Source: Pollutimonas sp036675275 (lineage in GTDB: Bacteria > Pseudomonadota > Gammaproteobacteria > Burkholderiales > Burkholderiaceae_B). From it: a DNA stretch of 64,000 nt. The stretch lies in NCBI GenBank assembly GCA_036675275.1, contig JAKFFG010000006.1, forward strand, positions 186,001-250,000, given 5' to 3'. The notes under the pieces were generated by a model, which saw only the letters and a program-made list of their open reading frames with translations, was not told the DNA's origin and did no database searches. The position numbers were made by a program, and so were the translations under genes. This document shows positions 8,307 through 17,688 of the stretch, piece after piece (positions within the stretch are counted from its first letter, which is position 1; each line of letters starts with the position of its first letter).

Positions 8307-10573
8307 TTTCCAGTCTCAACCCTGAACAGCAAGCCGCCGTAACTCTCCCTCCCCGCCACGCACTGGTTCTTGCAGGTGCGGGGAGTGGCAAGACCCGAGT
8401 CCTTACCACGCGTATGGCCTGGCTGATCCAAACCGGCCAGGCCAGTCCGTTTGGGCTGCTGGCGGTCACCTTCACCAACAAATCCGCGCGCGAAATGCTT
8501 ACGAGGTTGACGGCACTGTTGCCGATCAACACGCGGGGCATGTGGGTAGGCACTTTCCACGGCCTGTGCAATCGTTTGCTGCGCGCGCATCATCGCGACG
8601 CGGGCCTGATCCAGACTTTCCAGATACTCGACACCGCCGACCAGCTGGCTGCCATAAAGCGCATGATCAAGGGCGCCGGCATTGACGACGAAAAGTTTCC
8701 GCCACGCGATGTGCAGCGTTTCATCAACGGTGCAAAGGAAGAGGGCCTGCGACCGCATAATGTTGCCGCCAACGACCCACATCGCCGGCGCCTGGTCGAG
8801 ATCTACCAGATGTATCAGGACCAGTGCGAGCGTGAGGGCGTCGTCGATTTCGCCGAATTGCTGCTGCGCGCCTTTGAGCTGCTGCAGCGCAATGCGCCGA
8901 TACGCGAACATTACCAACGCCGCTTCCAGCATATTCTCGTCGACGAGTTTCAGGACACGAACACCCTGCAGTATCGCTGGCTCACCCTGTTGGCGGGCGC
9001 GGACGCGTCCATATTTGCCGTGGGCGATGACGATCAGTCCATCTATGCTTTCCGCGGCGCCAATGTGGGCAATATGGCCGACTTCGAGCGGGACTATGCA
9101 AAAGGAAACGTGATCAGGCTGGAGCAGAATTACCGCTCTTACGGCCATATCCTGGATTCCGCCAATGCCCTGATCTCGCACAACACGGCCCGGCTCGGCA
9201 AGAATTTATGGACCCAGCAGGGCGAGGGCGAGCCGGTGCGTGTGACCGAGCAGGCATCCGATCTGCTCGAGGCGCGGTGGATCATCGACGAAGTGAAGGC
9301 CTTGATCGGCGATGGGCGCCTGCGGCGGGAAATCGCCATTCTGTATCGCAGCAATGCGCAGTCGCGCATTATCGAGCACGCGTTGTTTTCGGCGGCTATT
9401 CCTTACAAGGTGTACGGCGGCTTGCGCTTTTTCGAGCGCCAGGAAGTCAAGCATGCGCTTGCCTATTTGCGTCTCATGGACAATCCGCATGACGACACGT
9501 CATGGTTGCGCGTTGTGAATTTTCCGACGCGCGGCATAGGCGCGCGCACACTGGAACAGTTGACCGACATTGCGCGCGAGCAGAATACAAGCTTGTTCCG
9601 CGCCGTGCCTTTTATGGCAGGCAAGGGCGGCACCAGTCTGGCGCGCTTTGCGGAACTGATTCAGCAGATGGCGCACGAAGCGCAGGTGCTCACGCTTCCC
9701 GAGCTTGTCGAGCACGTGGTGCATCATAGCGGCTTGCTGGCACACTACCAGAACGACAGGGAAGGTGCGGACCGCCTGGAAAACCTCCAGGAACTGGTCA
9801 ATGCGGCGGCGGCCTTCGTGGCCGAAGAAAATTTCGACAATTTGCCGGCAGGGCGCATTGCCGACGACCGCGATACGACGGCCGGCGACAACCTGGAAGA
9901 AGGTTCAGCCATGTCGCCCCTGGCGGCTTTTCTGACACACGCGTCGCTTGAGGCCGGAGACAATCAGGCCCAGGCAGGCGAGGATGCGGTCCAGCTCATG
10001 ACCGTCCATGCCGCAAAAGGCCTGGAATTCGATTCGGTATTCATCACCGGTGTGGAAGAAGGGCTGTTCCCGCATGAGAACAGCTTGCTGGAGGCGTCGG
10101 GGGTGGAAGAAGAGCGCCGCCTGATGTACGTGGCCATTACGCGTGCGCGCGAACGCCTGTACCTCACTCTGGCGCAAAGCCGGATGTTGCACGGCCAAAC
10201 GCGCTATGCCATGCGTTCGCGCTTTCTCGATGAAATTCCAGAGGAACATCTGAAATGGCTTACCCCCAAGGAAGGGCGGGCGGCTGTGCGCGAGAACACC
10301 TGGAGCGGCGCCTTCCGGCGGGGCGATTCCTTTAACCGGCCCGATGGCGGCACCGTAGCGCCACGCATGCCGCGCAGCCTTACGACCGGTGTAACCGTCG
10401 GCGATCAGCATTTTCGTATCGGGGCTGGGGTCCGTCACGCCAAATTCGGCGAGGGCACCGTTATTGGTTTGAGCGGAATGGGTCAGGATGCCCAGGCCCA
10501 GATACAGTTCCGCGATGCCGGCAGTAAAACCCTGGCGCTGGGCGTGGCCAAGCTGGAAATCATTGCCGGATAA
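8303..10573 (+). CDS. uvrD: UvrD/PcrA-type superfamily 1A DNA helicase
   Basis: ATP-dependent 3'-5' DNA helicase used in nucleotide excision and mismatch repair; 756 residues. Visible motifs: Walker A AGAGSGKTRVL near residue 24, motif II DEFQDTN, motif III GDDDQSIYAFRGA, motif V TVHAAKGLEFD and motif VI MYVAITRARERLYL. The C-terminal 50 residues (RIGAGVRHAKFGEGTV) match the tudor-like RNA-polymerase-binding tail of PcrA/UvrD, which favours UvrD/PcrA over Rep. The ATG at 8303 shares ATGA with the desaturase stop, so the two are translationally coupled. No LexA box can be seen close upstream because the start lies inside coding sequence. Confidence 0.93.
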   Translation: MISSLNPEQQAAVTLPPRHALVLAGAGSGKTRVLTTRMAWLIQTGQASPFGLLAVTFTNKSAREMLTRLTALLPINTRGMWVGTFHGLCNRLLRAHHRDAGLIQTFQILDTADQLAAIKRMIKGAGIDDEKFPPRDVQRFINGAKEEGLRPHNVAANDPHRRRLVEIYQMYQDQCEREGVVDFAELLLRAFELLQRNAPIREHYQRRFQHILVDEFQDTNTLQYRWLTLLAGADASIFAVGDDDQSIYAFRGANVGNMADFERDYAKGNVIRLEQNYRSYGHILDSANALISHNTARLGKNLWTQQGEGEPVRVTEQASDLLEARWIIDEVKALIGDGRLRREIAILYRSNAQSRIIEHALFSAAIPYKVYGGLRFFERQEVKHALAYLRLMDNPHDDTSWLRVVNFPTRGIGARTLEQLTDIAREQNTSLFRAVPFMAGKGGTSLARFAELIQQMAHEAQVLTLPELVEHVVHHSGLLAHYQNDREGADRLENLQELVNAAAAFVAEENFDNLPAGRIADDRDTTAGDNLEEGSAMSPLAAFLTHASLEAGDNQAQAGEDAVQLMTVHAAKGLEFDSVFITGVEEGLFPHENSLLEASGVEEERRLMYVAITRARERLYLTLAQSRMLHGQTRYAMRSRFLDEIPEEHLKWLTPKEGRAAVRENTWSGAFRRGDSFNRPDGGTVAPRMPRSLTTGVTVGDQHFRIGAGVRHAKFGEGTVIGLSGMGQDAQAQIQFRDAGSKTLALGVAKLEIIAG

Positions 10574-10583
10574 GGACGATATT

Positions 10584-10889
10584 ATGCAAAGCCAGTCTGC
10601 AGCTCCCGCTTATCTTGTCGGTCATATTGCCGTCAAAGACCCGGTCAAGTGGGCGGAATATTGCGACAAGGTGCCGGCTACCGTGGCGCCTTGGGGGGCC
10701 ACACTGGTTTTCCGCGGCGCGCGCGCACAAGTGCTGGCGGGCGATCATGCCTACACCGATACTGTAGTAATCCGCTTTCCCAACCGCGACGCCCTGAATG
10801 GCTGGCATGAATCGGCCTCCTACCGGGCGATAGTTCCCATACGCTTACAGGCCGCCGACGTCGTCATCATCAGCTACGACGAACAATGA
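10584..10889 (+). CDS. DUF1330 family protein
   Basis: A 101-residue protein of the DUF1330 (dimeric alpha+beta barrel) family, with the characteristic pattern YLVGHIAVKDPVKWAEYCD, then GDHAYTDTVVIRFPNRDAL and WHESASYRAIVPIR. The function is unknown; members often lie near stress or catabolic genes. It begins 10 bp after the helicase stop, so it is probably the last gene of that transcript. The GC-rich sequence straight after the stop shows no convincing U-tailed terminator. Confidence 0.85.
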   Translation: MQSQSAAPAYLVGHIAVKDPVKWAEYCDKVPATVAPWGATLVFRGARAQVLAGDHAYTDTVVIRFPNRDALNGWHESASYRAIVPIRLQAADVVIISYDEQ

Positions 10890-11123
10890 GGCCTGGGCGC
10901 CGGGCCCTATGATTTTCAGAAAGCGGCGCTTCCAAGAAAGTTAATACATAGCCCCGTCCTTTTCCCCCTATACTTTATTCGCGGTTGCTGCCATCTTGTA
11001 GCAATCGGACATGGTCATGACATAAGCATTCGCACCTTGTCCTGACCCAGAAAAAGAAATACACGACGTTTCAATGAGGTGCCCGGCAAGACCACAATAT
11101 CCGGGCATAAAGGGGGAGGAAGC

Positions 11124-12029
11124 GTGACCTTAGACTTGCTATTGCTGGCCTTGGTAGATGGCGTGGCATACGCCAGCCTGTTGTTCCTGGTTTCCATGGG
11201 GCTGACCCTGGTTTTCGGCGTCATGGGCATACTGAATGTCGCTCACGGTGCGTTCTATGCCATCGGCGGCTATGCCGCATCCACCGTGGTCATGTTTCTG
11301 GCTCCCAAGAGCGATTCCCCCGTGCTGCTTCTTGCGTCGCTGTTCGCCTCGGCCATTGTCGTCGGCGTCGTGCTGGGCAGCATCATGGAAGTGATTCTTA
11401 TCCGGCGGGCACAGCCTTACGATCCCATCCTGAAGCTGCTGATCACTTTTGGCGGCTTCCTCATGCTCGAGGACATCCAACGCCTTATCTGGGGCGCACA
11501 GCCATATAGTGCCAGCGAAGTGGTAGGGCGACTGGGAAATATGGAGCTGGGCGGCATCACCTATACCAATTATCAGCTCATCGTGGTCCCGCTTACCGCG
11601 ATACTTGCCTATGTGCTGCTCGAATATTTTTTGCGGCGCACCAAGTTGGGCAAACAAACAGTCGCCATGACGCACAGCCGCGAAATCGCCACTTCCCTGG
11701 GCATCAACGCCAGGAAGATCAGCCTCGTAACCTTTGTCATCGCCACCATACTCGGCGTGCTGGGCGGCGCACTGGCATCGCCGACCACTTCTCTGGTTCC
11801 CGGCGCGGGAACCGACATGATCGTTTTATCGTTTGCCGTGGTCGCCACCGCCGGCCTGGGCCAGATTACCGGTGCTCTTATAGCGGCGCTGCTGATCGGC
11901 ATCATGCGTTCCATAGCCGTTTACATGGCCCCCGAATTCGAGGTGGCGGTGCCCTACATCATCATGGTGCTGGTGCTCATCATTCGGCCTCACGGACTGT
12001 TCACCGTTGCCCAGGCGAGAACCATCTGA
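11124..12029 (+). CDS. livH: LIV-type ABC transporter permease (LivH-like)
   Basis: Inner-membrane permease of a branched-chain-amino-acid-type (HAAT) importer, 301 residues with about eight hydrophobic segments. The LivH hallmark GLTLVFGVMGILNVAHGAFY is near residues 27-46. The start is set at GTG 11124 because AGGGGGAGGA lies just upstream at good spacing; an earlier GTG at 11079 would add 15 non-hydrophobic residues. It is the first gene of a seven-gene operon, and its stop overlaps the livM start by one base. Substrates of this family range from amino acids to aromatic acids and ureas, so the symbol is a family label only. Confidence 0.9.
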   Translation: MTLDLLLLALVDGVAYASLLFLVSMGLTLVFGVMGILNVAHGAFYAIGGYAASTVVMFLAPKSDSPVLLLASLFASAIVVGVVLGSIMEVILIRRAQPYDPILKLLITFGGFLMLEDIQRLIWGAQPYSASEVVGRLGNMELGGITYTNYQLIVVPLTAILAYVLLEYFLRRTKLGKQTVAMTHSREIATSLGINARKISLVTFVIATILGVLGGALASPTTSLVPGAGTDMIVLSFAVVATAGLGQITGALIAALLIGIMRSIAVYMAPEFEVAVPYIIMVLVLIIRPHGLFTVAQARTI

Positions 12030-12973
12030 TGACGGTATATATCTTGAGTCTGCTTGCGGCGGCGGCCGCGCTGGTCAGCGGTCTTTACGCCTCCTGGACC
12101 ATAACCCCCATAGTCATCGGGCTGACATACGCCATCGCGGCCCTGGGCGTGTCGGTCATGGTGCGGGCCGGGCAGGTGTCGTTCGGCCATGCGATGTTTG
12201 CATGTATTTCGGCCTATACCGTGGCATTCACTGCGCGCGCCTATCCCGGTATGGATGCTCTGTTGCTTATTCTCGCAGGCGTCGGGGCCAGTTTCATGGC
12301 GGCCGCCATAATCGGTCTGTTTGTCGTGCGTTATCGCGGTATTTTTTTCGGTATGTTGAACCTCGCCCTCAGCATGGTGTTGTTTGCGTTGCTCAGCAAG
12401 CTTTACCAGCTTACCGGCGGGACGGACGGCATACGCATAGAGCGTCCCTCCATGGCGGGATTTGTTCTGGAACGCGGTCCCTTCGAGGTGGCTTTGCTGG
12501 TACTTACCGTTGTATTGTCGCTGCTTCTTGCATGGTGGGTACAGCGCTACTTCCGTTCCGGCAGCGGCCAAGCGCTTTCGGCCATCAAGACCAATGAAAC
12601 GCGGCTCGAATACCTGGGATTCTCGGCCTATTTTCTCATGTGGAAGGGCTACCTTCTTTCGGCCGTGGTCGTTGGGTTTTCCGGGGCTATCCTGGCGTTG
12701 ATGCAGGGCCTGGTAACGCCCGAAATCGGTACGTGGTTGCGCTCGGGCGAATTTATTTTCATTACGATACTGGGCGGGGCGGGTCATGCCGGCGGCGCTT
12801 TCCTGGGGGCGATTGCGTTCGAATCCGTCAAGCTGGTGTCTGCCGCCTACTTTCCAGGACTCTGGCAATTCATCCTGGGGTTCACTCTTGTGATCGTGAT
12901 TTTCCTGTTTCCCACGGGCTTTGTGGGCCAGATCACGAAACGGATGCGGTTGCGCAAGGCGGACAGGGAGTGA
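12029..12973 (+). CDS. livM: LIV-type ABC transporter permease (LivM-like)
   Basis: Second permease of the importer, 314 residues and highly hydrophobic, with LivM hallmarks: VRAGQVSFGHAMF near residue 47, TGGTDGIR near 131 and IKTNETRLEYLGFSAY near 190. The start overlaps the livH stop by one base (TGATG), and livG follows after two bases. The C-terminus is basic (KRMRLRKADRE) and probably cytoplasmic. Confidence 0.9.
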   Translation: MTVYILSLLAAAAALVSGLYASWTITPIVIGLTYAIAALGVSVMVRAGQVSFGHAMFACISAYTVAFTARAYPGMDALLLILAGVGASFMAAAIIGLFVVRYRGIFFGMLNLALSMVLFALLSKLYQLTGGTDGIRIERPSMAGFVLERGPFEVALLVLTVVLSLLLAWWVQRYFRSGSGQALSAIKTNETRLEYLGFSAYFLMWKGYLLSAVVVGFSGAILALMQGLVTPEIGTWLRSGEFIFITILGGAGHAGGAFLGAIAFESVKLVSAAYFPGLWQFILGFTLVIVIFLFPTGFVGQITKRMRLRKADRE

Positions 12974-12975
12974 GC

Positions 12976-13716
12976 ATGGAGCCATTGATCAAGACAAGAG
13001 ACCTATATCTCGCCTTCGGCGGTGTGGTCGCGGCCGACGGCATTGATTTCGAACTGCATTCCGGCGAGCGTTTGGCGGTTATCGGCCAGAATGGCGCCGG
13101 CAAGACAACCTTTATTAACATTTGCACAGGCTATCTTGCACCTACCCGAGGCAAAGTTTATTTCGATGGCAAAGACGTCACGGCCATGAAGCCGCGAAAG
13201 ATTGTGCGGCTTGGATTGGGGCGATCCTTTCAGTTGCCTCAGCTATTTACCGAACATACTGTTCGCGAATGCGTAGAAATTGCCGCAGCGCGCCGCAACA
13301 AGGAACTGAGCTGGTTCCGTTCCCTGGAAAGCACGGTCGATGCGCGCGAGGTCGACGAAACACTGGACCTGGTGGGGCTGCGGCAAGAAGCCAGTGAAGT
13401 CAGTCTTGAATTGCCGGAAGGCAAGCGCAAGCTGCTGGATGTGGCCATGGCATTGGCCTTGCGGCCCAAGTTGCTGATCATGGATGAGCCTACCAGTGGT
13501 GTTGCTTCGGAAGACAAACATGGCCTCATGGAAACCGTCATGTACGCCCTGAGCGAACGCAAGGTGACAAGCTGGTTTGTCGAGCACGATGTCGATATTG
13601 TTGCGCGCTACGCGACACGCGTGGCGGCCTGGATAGACGGCAAGGTAGCGGCCGATGGCACGCCTGATGAAGTCCTGAGCCATCCGAAAATCAAAAGCGA
13701 AATACTGGGGACTTGA
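12976..13716 (+). CDS. livG: LIV-type ABC transporter ATPase (LivG-like)
   Basis: One of two ATPases of the importer, 246 residues. Walker A is GQNGAGKTTF near residue 38, Walker B is LLIMDEPTSG and the H-loop is VEHDVDIV. The ABC signature is unusual: LELPEGKRKLLDVAMAL stands where E. coli LivG has LAYGQQRRLEIARC and typical ABC proteins have LSGGQ. The start at 12976 is two bases after the livM stop. The 3' end nearly abuts livF. Confidence 0.9.
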   Translation: MEPLIKTRDLYLAFGGVVAADGIDFELHSGERLAVIGQNGAGKTTFINICTGYLAPTRGKVYFDGKDVTAMKPRKIVRLGLGRSFQLPQLFTEHTVRECVEIAAARRNKELSWFRSLESTVDAREVDETLDLVGLRQEASEVSLELPEGKRKLLDVAMALALRPKLLIMDEPTSGVASEDKHGLMETVMYALSERKVTSWFVEHDVDIVARYATRVAAWIDGKVAADGTPDEVLSHPKIKSEILGT

Positions 13717-13718
13717 TC

Positions 13719-14375
13719 GTGCTGAAGATATCGAACGTCAATGTCGACCTTGCGGGCCACCGCATCTTGCGCGACGTCACCGCAAGTTTTGAAAACGCCG
13801 GCACCATAGGAATTGTGGGGCGCAACGGGGCGGGCAAGACCACGCTGTTGCGCGCCATCATGGGTCTGATCAAGTTGCGGTCCGGCCAGATATTCCTCGA
13901 CGATGCCGAGCTCAGCCGTTTGCCCGGTCATGCGCGCGCCGCGCTGAACGTGGGGTACGCTCCAGAGAATCGGGTGATATTTCCTACGATGACGGTGAGG
14001 GAAAACTTATATCTGCCTTGCGAAGTGCAGGGTCAGTCCGCCGCCGCTATGCAGGCTCGCCTTGAAACAGTCTTGAAGGTAGTGCCGCAAATAGAACCTA
14101 TGCTGAACCGCTCCGGTGCGGCGCTGTCGGGCGGGCAGGGAAAAATGGTGGCACTGGGCCGGGCCGTAATGATCGGAACCCGCCTCTTGATGCTCGACGA
14201 ACCGTTCCAGGGCCTGGCGCCAAAACTGGCCCATGAATACACCGAAGCCTTGGGCCGCCTGAAGGAACTCCAGCCCGATGTATGCATCGTCATCACCGAG
14301 TCCAACATCAAGCTGCTGGGCGACATTCCAGACCGCATATGGACCATAGAACGGGGGTCCATTGCCCTGAATTGA
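13719..14375 (+). CDS. livF: LIV-type ABC transporter ATPase (LivF-like)
   Basis: Second ATPase of the importer, 218 residues. Walker A is GRNGAGKTTLL, the signature is a normal ALSGGQGKMVALGRA, and Walker B is LLMLDEPFQGLAP. The start is placed at GTG 13719 because the GGGGA at 13707-13711 is well spaced for it; a TTG at 13713 overlapping the livG stop is an alternative. A 60 bp gap separates it from the SDR gene. Confidence 0.9.
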   Translation: MLKISNVNVDLAGHRILRDVTASFENAGTIGIVGRNGAGKTTLLRAIMGLIKLRSGQIFLDDAELSRLPGHARAALNVGYAPENRVIFPTMTVRENLYLPCEVQGQSAAAMQARLETVLKVVPQIEPMLNRSGAALSGGQGKMVALGRAVMIGTRLLMLDEPFQGLAPKLAHEYTEALGRLKELQPDVCIVITESNIKLLGDIPDRIWTIERGSIALN

Positions 14376-14435
14376 TTTCCACATAAGCATTTCACCGCCT
14401 TATGGCGGATCACCGAAGACAATCTGGAGAGACAC

Positions 14436-15188
14436 ATGGGTCAGCTGGAAGACAGGGTAGCCATCATCACCGGTGCTGGAAGCGGCTTCGGAGAAGGGAT
14501 CGCCAAACACTATGCCAGGGAGGGCGCCAGGGTTGTAATCGCCGACATCAACAAGCAGGCCGCCGACAGGGTCGCCAGCGAGATCGGCAGTGTGGCGTTG
14601 GCTCTGAAAATCGATGTTTCCCGGCGTGACGATGTCAATGCCTTGGTCAGGGCGTGCCAGGAAGAATTCGGTGCCGTGGATATCGTGGTGAACAATGCGG
14701 CCATCACGCACAAAAACCAGCCTATGCTCGATGTCGACGAAGCGATGTTCGACCGCTTGTTCGACGTCAATGTAAAGTCCATCTACTACATGGCGCAAGC
14801 CGTCGTTCCGGTAATGCGTGCACAGGGCAAGGGCGTCATTCTCAATATCGGTTCGACGGCCGGTATACGCCCGCGCCCGGGCTTGAGTTGGTATAACGCC
14901 TCCAAAGGCGCGGTCAATGTTCTGTCCAAGTCCATGGCTGTCGAACTGGGTGCGGAAAATATTCGTGTCAATGCCATTTGCCCGGTGATGGGCGTTACCG
15001 GCATGTTCGAACTCTTCATGGGGCTGCCCGATACGCCCGAGAACCGCGCCAAGTTTGTCTCGACCATTCCCTTGGGCCGTTTTTGCAGCCCCGCCGATGT
15101 GGCGGCTGCCGCCGTATTCCTCGCCAGTGACGCCGCCGAGTTCATCACCGGCGTCGAGTTTCCCGTGGACGGCGGCCGTACCGTCTAG
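14436..15188 (+). CDS. SDR-family NAD(P)-dependent dehydrogenase in the liv-type operon
   Basis: Classical short-chain dehydrogenase, 250 residues. The cofactor motif TGAGSGFG is near residue 12, NNAA near 88, a catalytic Ser in IGSTAG near 139 and YNASK at about 152-156. It is FabG-like in form, but lies between transporter genes and a zinc alcohol dehydrogenase, so a catabolic alcohol or hydroxyacyl oxidation is more likely than fatty acid synthesis. The substrate cannot be assigned. The stop TAG at 15186-15188 is 31 bp before the next start. Confidence 0.88.
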   Translation: MGQLEDRVAIITGAGSGFGEGIAKHYAREGARVVIADINKQAADRVASEIGSVALALKIDVSRRDDVNALVRACQEEFGAVDIVVNNAAITHKNQPMLDVDEAMFDRLFDVNVKSIYYMAQAVVPVMRAQGKGVILNIGSTAGIRPRPGLSWYNASKGAVNVLSKSMAVELGAENIRVNAICPVMGVTGMFELFMGLPDTPENRAKFVSTIPLGRFCSPADVAAAAVFLASDAAEFITGVEFPVDGGRTV

Positions 15189-15219
15189 TCTTCATGTCAC
15201 GCGTCTAGGATCCAAGCCC

Positions 15220-16344
15220 ATGAAAATCAGAGCAGCACTGCTACGCGAAACCGGCACGGCAGGCCCTTATGCAGAAAGCCGGCCACTGCGCATCACCGAG
15301 GTCGAACTGGATCCTCCCGGATTCGGCGAGGTCCTGATCAAGATAAAGGCGGCCGGCCTTTGCCATTCGGACTTGTCTGTCATCAATGGCGACCGTCCCC
15401 GCGCCATGCCCATGGTACTCGGCCACGAGTCCTCGGCCGAGGTGGTACAGACCGGAGAGGGCGTCACAGACCTGAAGGCCGGCGACCATGTCGTCATGGT
15501 TTTCGTGCCCGCCTGCGGATGTTGCAATCCCTGCATGGAAGCGCGCCCGGCCTTGTGTGAACCCGGTGCTGCGGCGAATACCAAAGGCACGTTGCTGGGT
15601 GGCGAGCGGCGCCTTCATATAGGCGACGAATACCTCAATCACCATACCGGCGTGTCTTGCTTTGCCGAATACGCCGTGGTATCGCGGCGTTCATGCGTAA
15701 AGGTCAATGTCGATCTCTCGCACCGCGAGGCAGCCTTGTTCGGTTGCGCCGTCTTGACCGGAGCAGGAGCGGTCATCAATCGCGCGCGGATAAAGTTGGG
15801 CGATACGGCTGCTGTTGTAGGCCTGGGCGGTGTCGGACTCAGCGCCTTGCTGGCTGCTGTGGCGGCGGGTGCGCGGCGCGTGGTGGCCATCGATCCCAAC
15901 GTTCAGAAGCTGGACCTGGCCAGGCAACTGGGGGCGACTCATGTGATCGATCCAGGCCAGGTGCAAACGGATGCCGACCTCTACGATCTGGCCGGCGGGC
16001 ATGTGGATTATGGTTTCGACATGGCTGGCGCGGTGCCTGCGTTCGAGACTGCCTACAAACTGACGCGGCGCGGCGGCGTTACGGTGACCTCGGGACTGCC
16101 CAATCCCAAGTTCAGCTTTTCCTTGTCGCTCTCGCAAATGGTCGGCGAAGAACGCGAGATACGCGGCAGTTATCTGGGATCCGGCGTTCCCGCGATCGAC
16201 ATCAATCGCTATATCGATCTTTACAAGGCGGGCAGGCTGCCCGTGGACCGACTGATGGGCAGGTCGTTCCAGCTTGATCAAATTAACGAGGGTTTCGACC
16301 ACCTTGCCTCGGGCTCCAGCCTGCGCGATGCCATCGTCTTTTAG
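15220..16344 (+). CDS. Zinc-dependent medium-chain alcohol dehydrogenase
   Basis: MDR-family alcohol dehydrogenase, 374 residues, NAD-linked by its Rossmann motif VVGLGGVGLSALL. The catalytic zinc ligands are Cys in AGLCHSDLS and His-Glu in LGHESS. The structural zinc lobe CGCCNPCMEARPALC has all four cysteines. It probably oxidises a primary or aromatic alcohol to the aldehyde. It lies between the SDR and the binding-protein gene of the same operon, which suggests that the imported compound, or a breakdown product, is an alcohol. Confidence 0.9.
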   Translation: MKIRAALLRETGTAGPYAESRPLRITEVELDPPGFGEVLIKIKAAGLCHSDLSVINGDRPRAMPMVLGHESSAEVVQTGEGVTDLKAGDHVVMVFVPACGCCNPCMEARPALCEPGAAANTKGTLLGGERRLHIGDEYLNHHTGVSCFAEYAVVSRRSCVKVNVDLSHREAALFGCAVLTGAGAVINRARIKLGDTAAVVGLGGVGLSALLAAVAAGARRVVAIDPNVQKLDLARQLGATHVIDPGQVQTDADLYDLAGGHVDYGFDMAGAVPAFETAYKLTRRGGVTVTSGLPNPKFSFSLSLSQMVGEEREIRGSYLGSGVPAIDINRYIDLYKAGRLPVDRLMGRSFQLDQINEGFDHLASGSSLRDAIVF

Positions 16345-16381
16345 CAGTGTTCAACACCATAAAATCAACGGAGATATAACA

Positions 16382-17686
16382 ATGCGTAAACACCAAATAG
16401 CAGGCTTGCTTGCGGCGGCGCTGCTCGCCGGCGGCAGTGCCTTGAGCATGGCGGCCGAAAAGCCCAAAGAACTCAATATCGGTATCTCGACCTATCTGTC
16501 GGGATCGGCTTCGGTGTTCGGTGTACCGGCCCGGGATGCGGCCAACATTCTCATTGAAGACATGAACGCCGACGGCGGAATAGGAGGGGTAAAGATTGTT
16601 CCCAGCTACATCGACGAGGGTGGGGGCGGTGAAAAACTCCTGTCCGAATATCGACGGCTGGCTGAGGGAGGAACCCGGGTCATGCTGTCGGCGATCTCCA
16701 GCGGACATTGCAATATTGTTGCTCCGGTGGCCGAGGATCTGAAAGTACTGAATGTGCTCTGGGATTGCGGCACAGAAAAGGCGCTGGAAGGCAAGAGCTA
16801 CAAATACGTGGTGCGTACCCAGGCTAACGCCACGACCGAAATGGTGGCACAGGTCTTGTACCTGATGAAGGTAAAGCCCGACTTCAAGACGCTGGCGATC
16901 GTCAACCAGGACTATGCCTGGGGACGCGATTCGCGCGATATATTCCTGGCCGCGTTGAAGAAATTCAAGCCCGATGTAAAGGTCGTGGCCGAAATGTTCC
17001 CGAAATTCGGCGCTGCCGACTTCTCGACGGAAATAAGCCGTCTGCAGGCACTACGGCCGGATGTAATTCTGTCGACCTCCTGGGGCGGCGACCTGGACAA
17101 CTTCGTCCGACAAGCTTCGCAGCGCAATTTGTTCAAAAACTCTACTTTTGTGTTGTCGCTGGCGGAAAGTTCGCTTGAGCGTCTGGGCGACGCTTTGCCC
17201 GAGGGCGTTATTGTCGGTGCGCGCGGCGACCACTACTTCCTTCATCCGGAAACCAAGGATGATCCCAAGCATGTGGCTTTCGTGAAGAAATTCCATGACA
17301 AGACCGGAGCCTATCCCATCTATTCGGTTTATCACATGGCGCAGGCGCTACAAGGCCTGAAAACGGGGTACGAAAAAGCAACCAAGGATAACGGCGGTGA
17401 ATGGCCTACCACGGAACAGGTTGCGGCGGCCATGCATGACATCACCTTCAAGGGTTTTGGCCGCGAGGTCAAGCTGAACCGGCCCGACGGCCAGGCGCTT
17501 GAAGCACAGCTTTTCGGCATTACCAAGAAAAGCGACAAGTATCCGTTCAAGGTGCTGGAAGACATCACCATCATTCCAGCTGAACTCGTTACTCCACCGG
17601 TTACCGCCACCTCGATCGACTGGATCAACAATACCCTGACGCCCGATGTGCTGAAAAGCGCGGATATCAAGAGCTATGGCAAATAA
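16382..17686 (+). CDS. LIV-type ABC transporter periplasmic substrate-binding protein
   Basis: A 434-residue type I periplasmic binding protein of the Leu/Ile/Val-BP family (COG0683 type). A signal peptide (basic MRKHQ, then the hydrophobic LLAAALLAGGSALSM) ends near AMAA. The mature start LNIGISTYLSGSASVFG is typical. It is the last gene of the importer operon, and its stop lies only 2 bp from the convergent stop of the ABC-F gene. Within about 20 bp downstream no room exists for a separate terminator, so read-through antisense to the ABC-F gene is likely. Confidence 0.9.
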   Translation: MRKHQIAGLLAAALLAGGSALSMAAEKPKELNIGISTYLSGSASVFGVPARDAANILIEDMNADGGIGGVKIVPSYIDEGGGGEKLLSEYRRLAEGGTRVMLSAISSGHCNIVAPVAEDLKVLNVLWDCGTEKALEGKSYKYVVRTQANATTEMVAQVLYLMKVKPDFKTLAIVNQDYAWGRDSRDIFLAALKKFKPDVKVVAEMFPKFGAADFSTEISRLQALRPDVILSTSWGGDLDNFVRQASQRNLFKNSTFVLSLAESSLERLGDALPEGVIVGARGDHYFLHPETKDDPKHVAFVKKFHDKTGAYPIYSVYHMAQALQGLKTGYEKATKDNGGEWPTTEQVAAAMHDITFKGFGREVKLNRPDGQALEAQLFGITKKSDKYPFKVLEDITIIPAELVTPPVTATSIDWINNTLTPDVLKSADIKSYGK

Positions 17687-17688
17687 GC

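Noticed and set aside
10969..10974. TATACT as the -10 box of the liv-type operon
   Set aside because: No -35 element stands at 16-18 bases, and the start codon is 150 bp away; kept out of the feature list.
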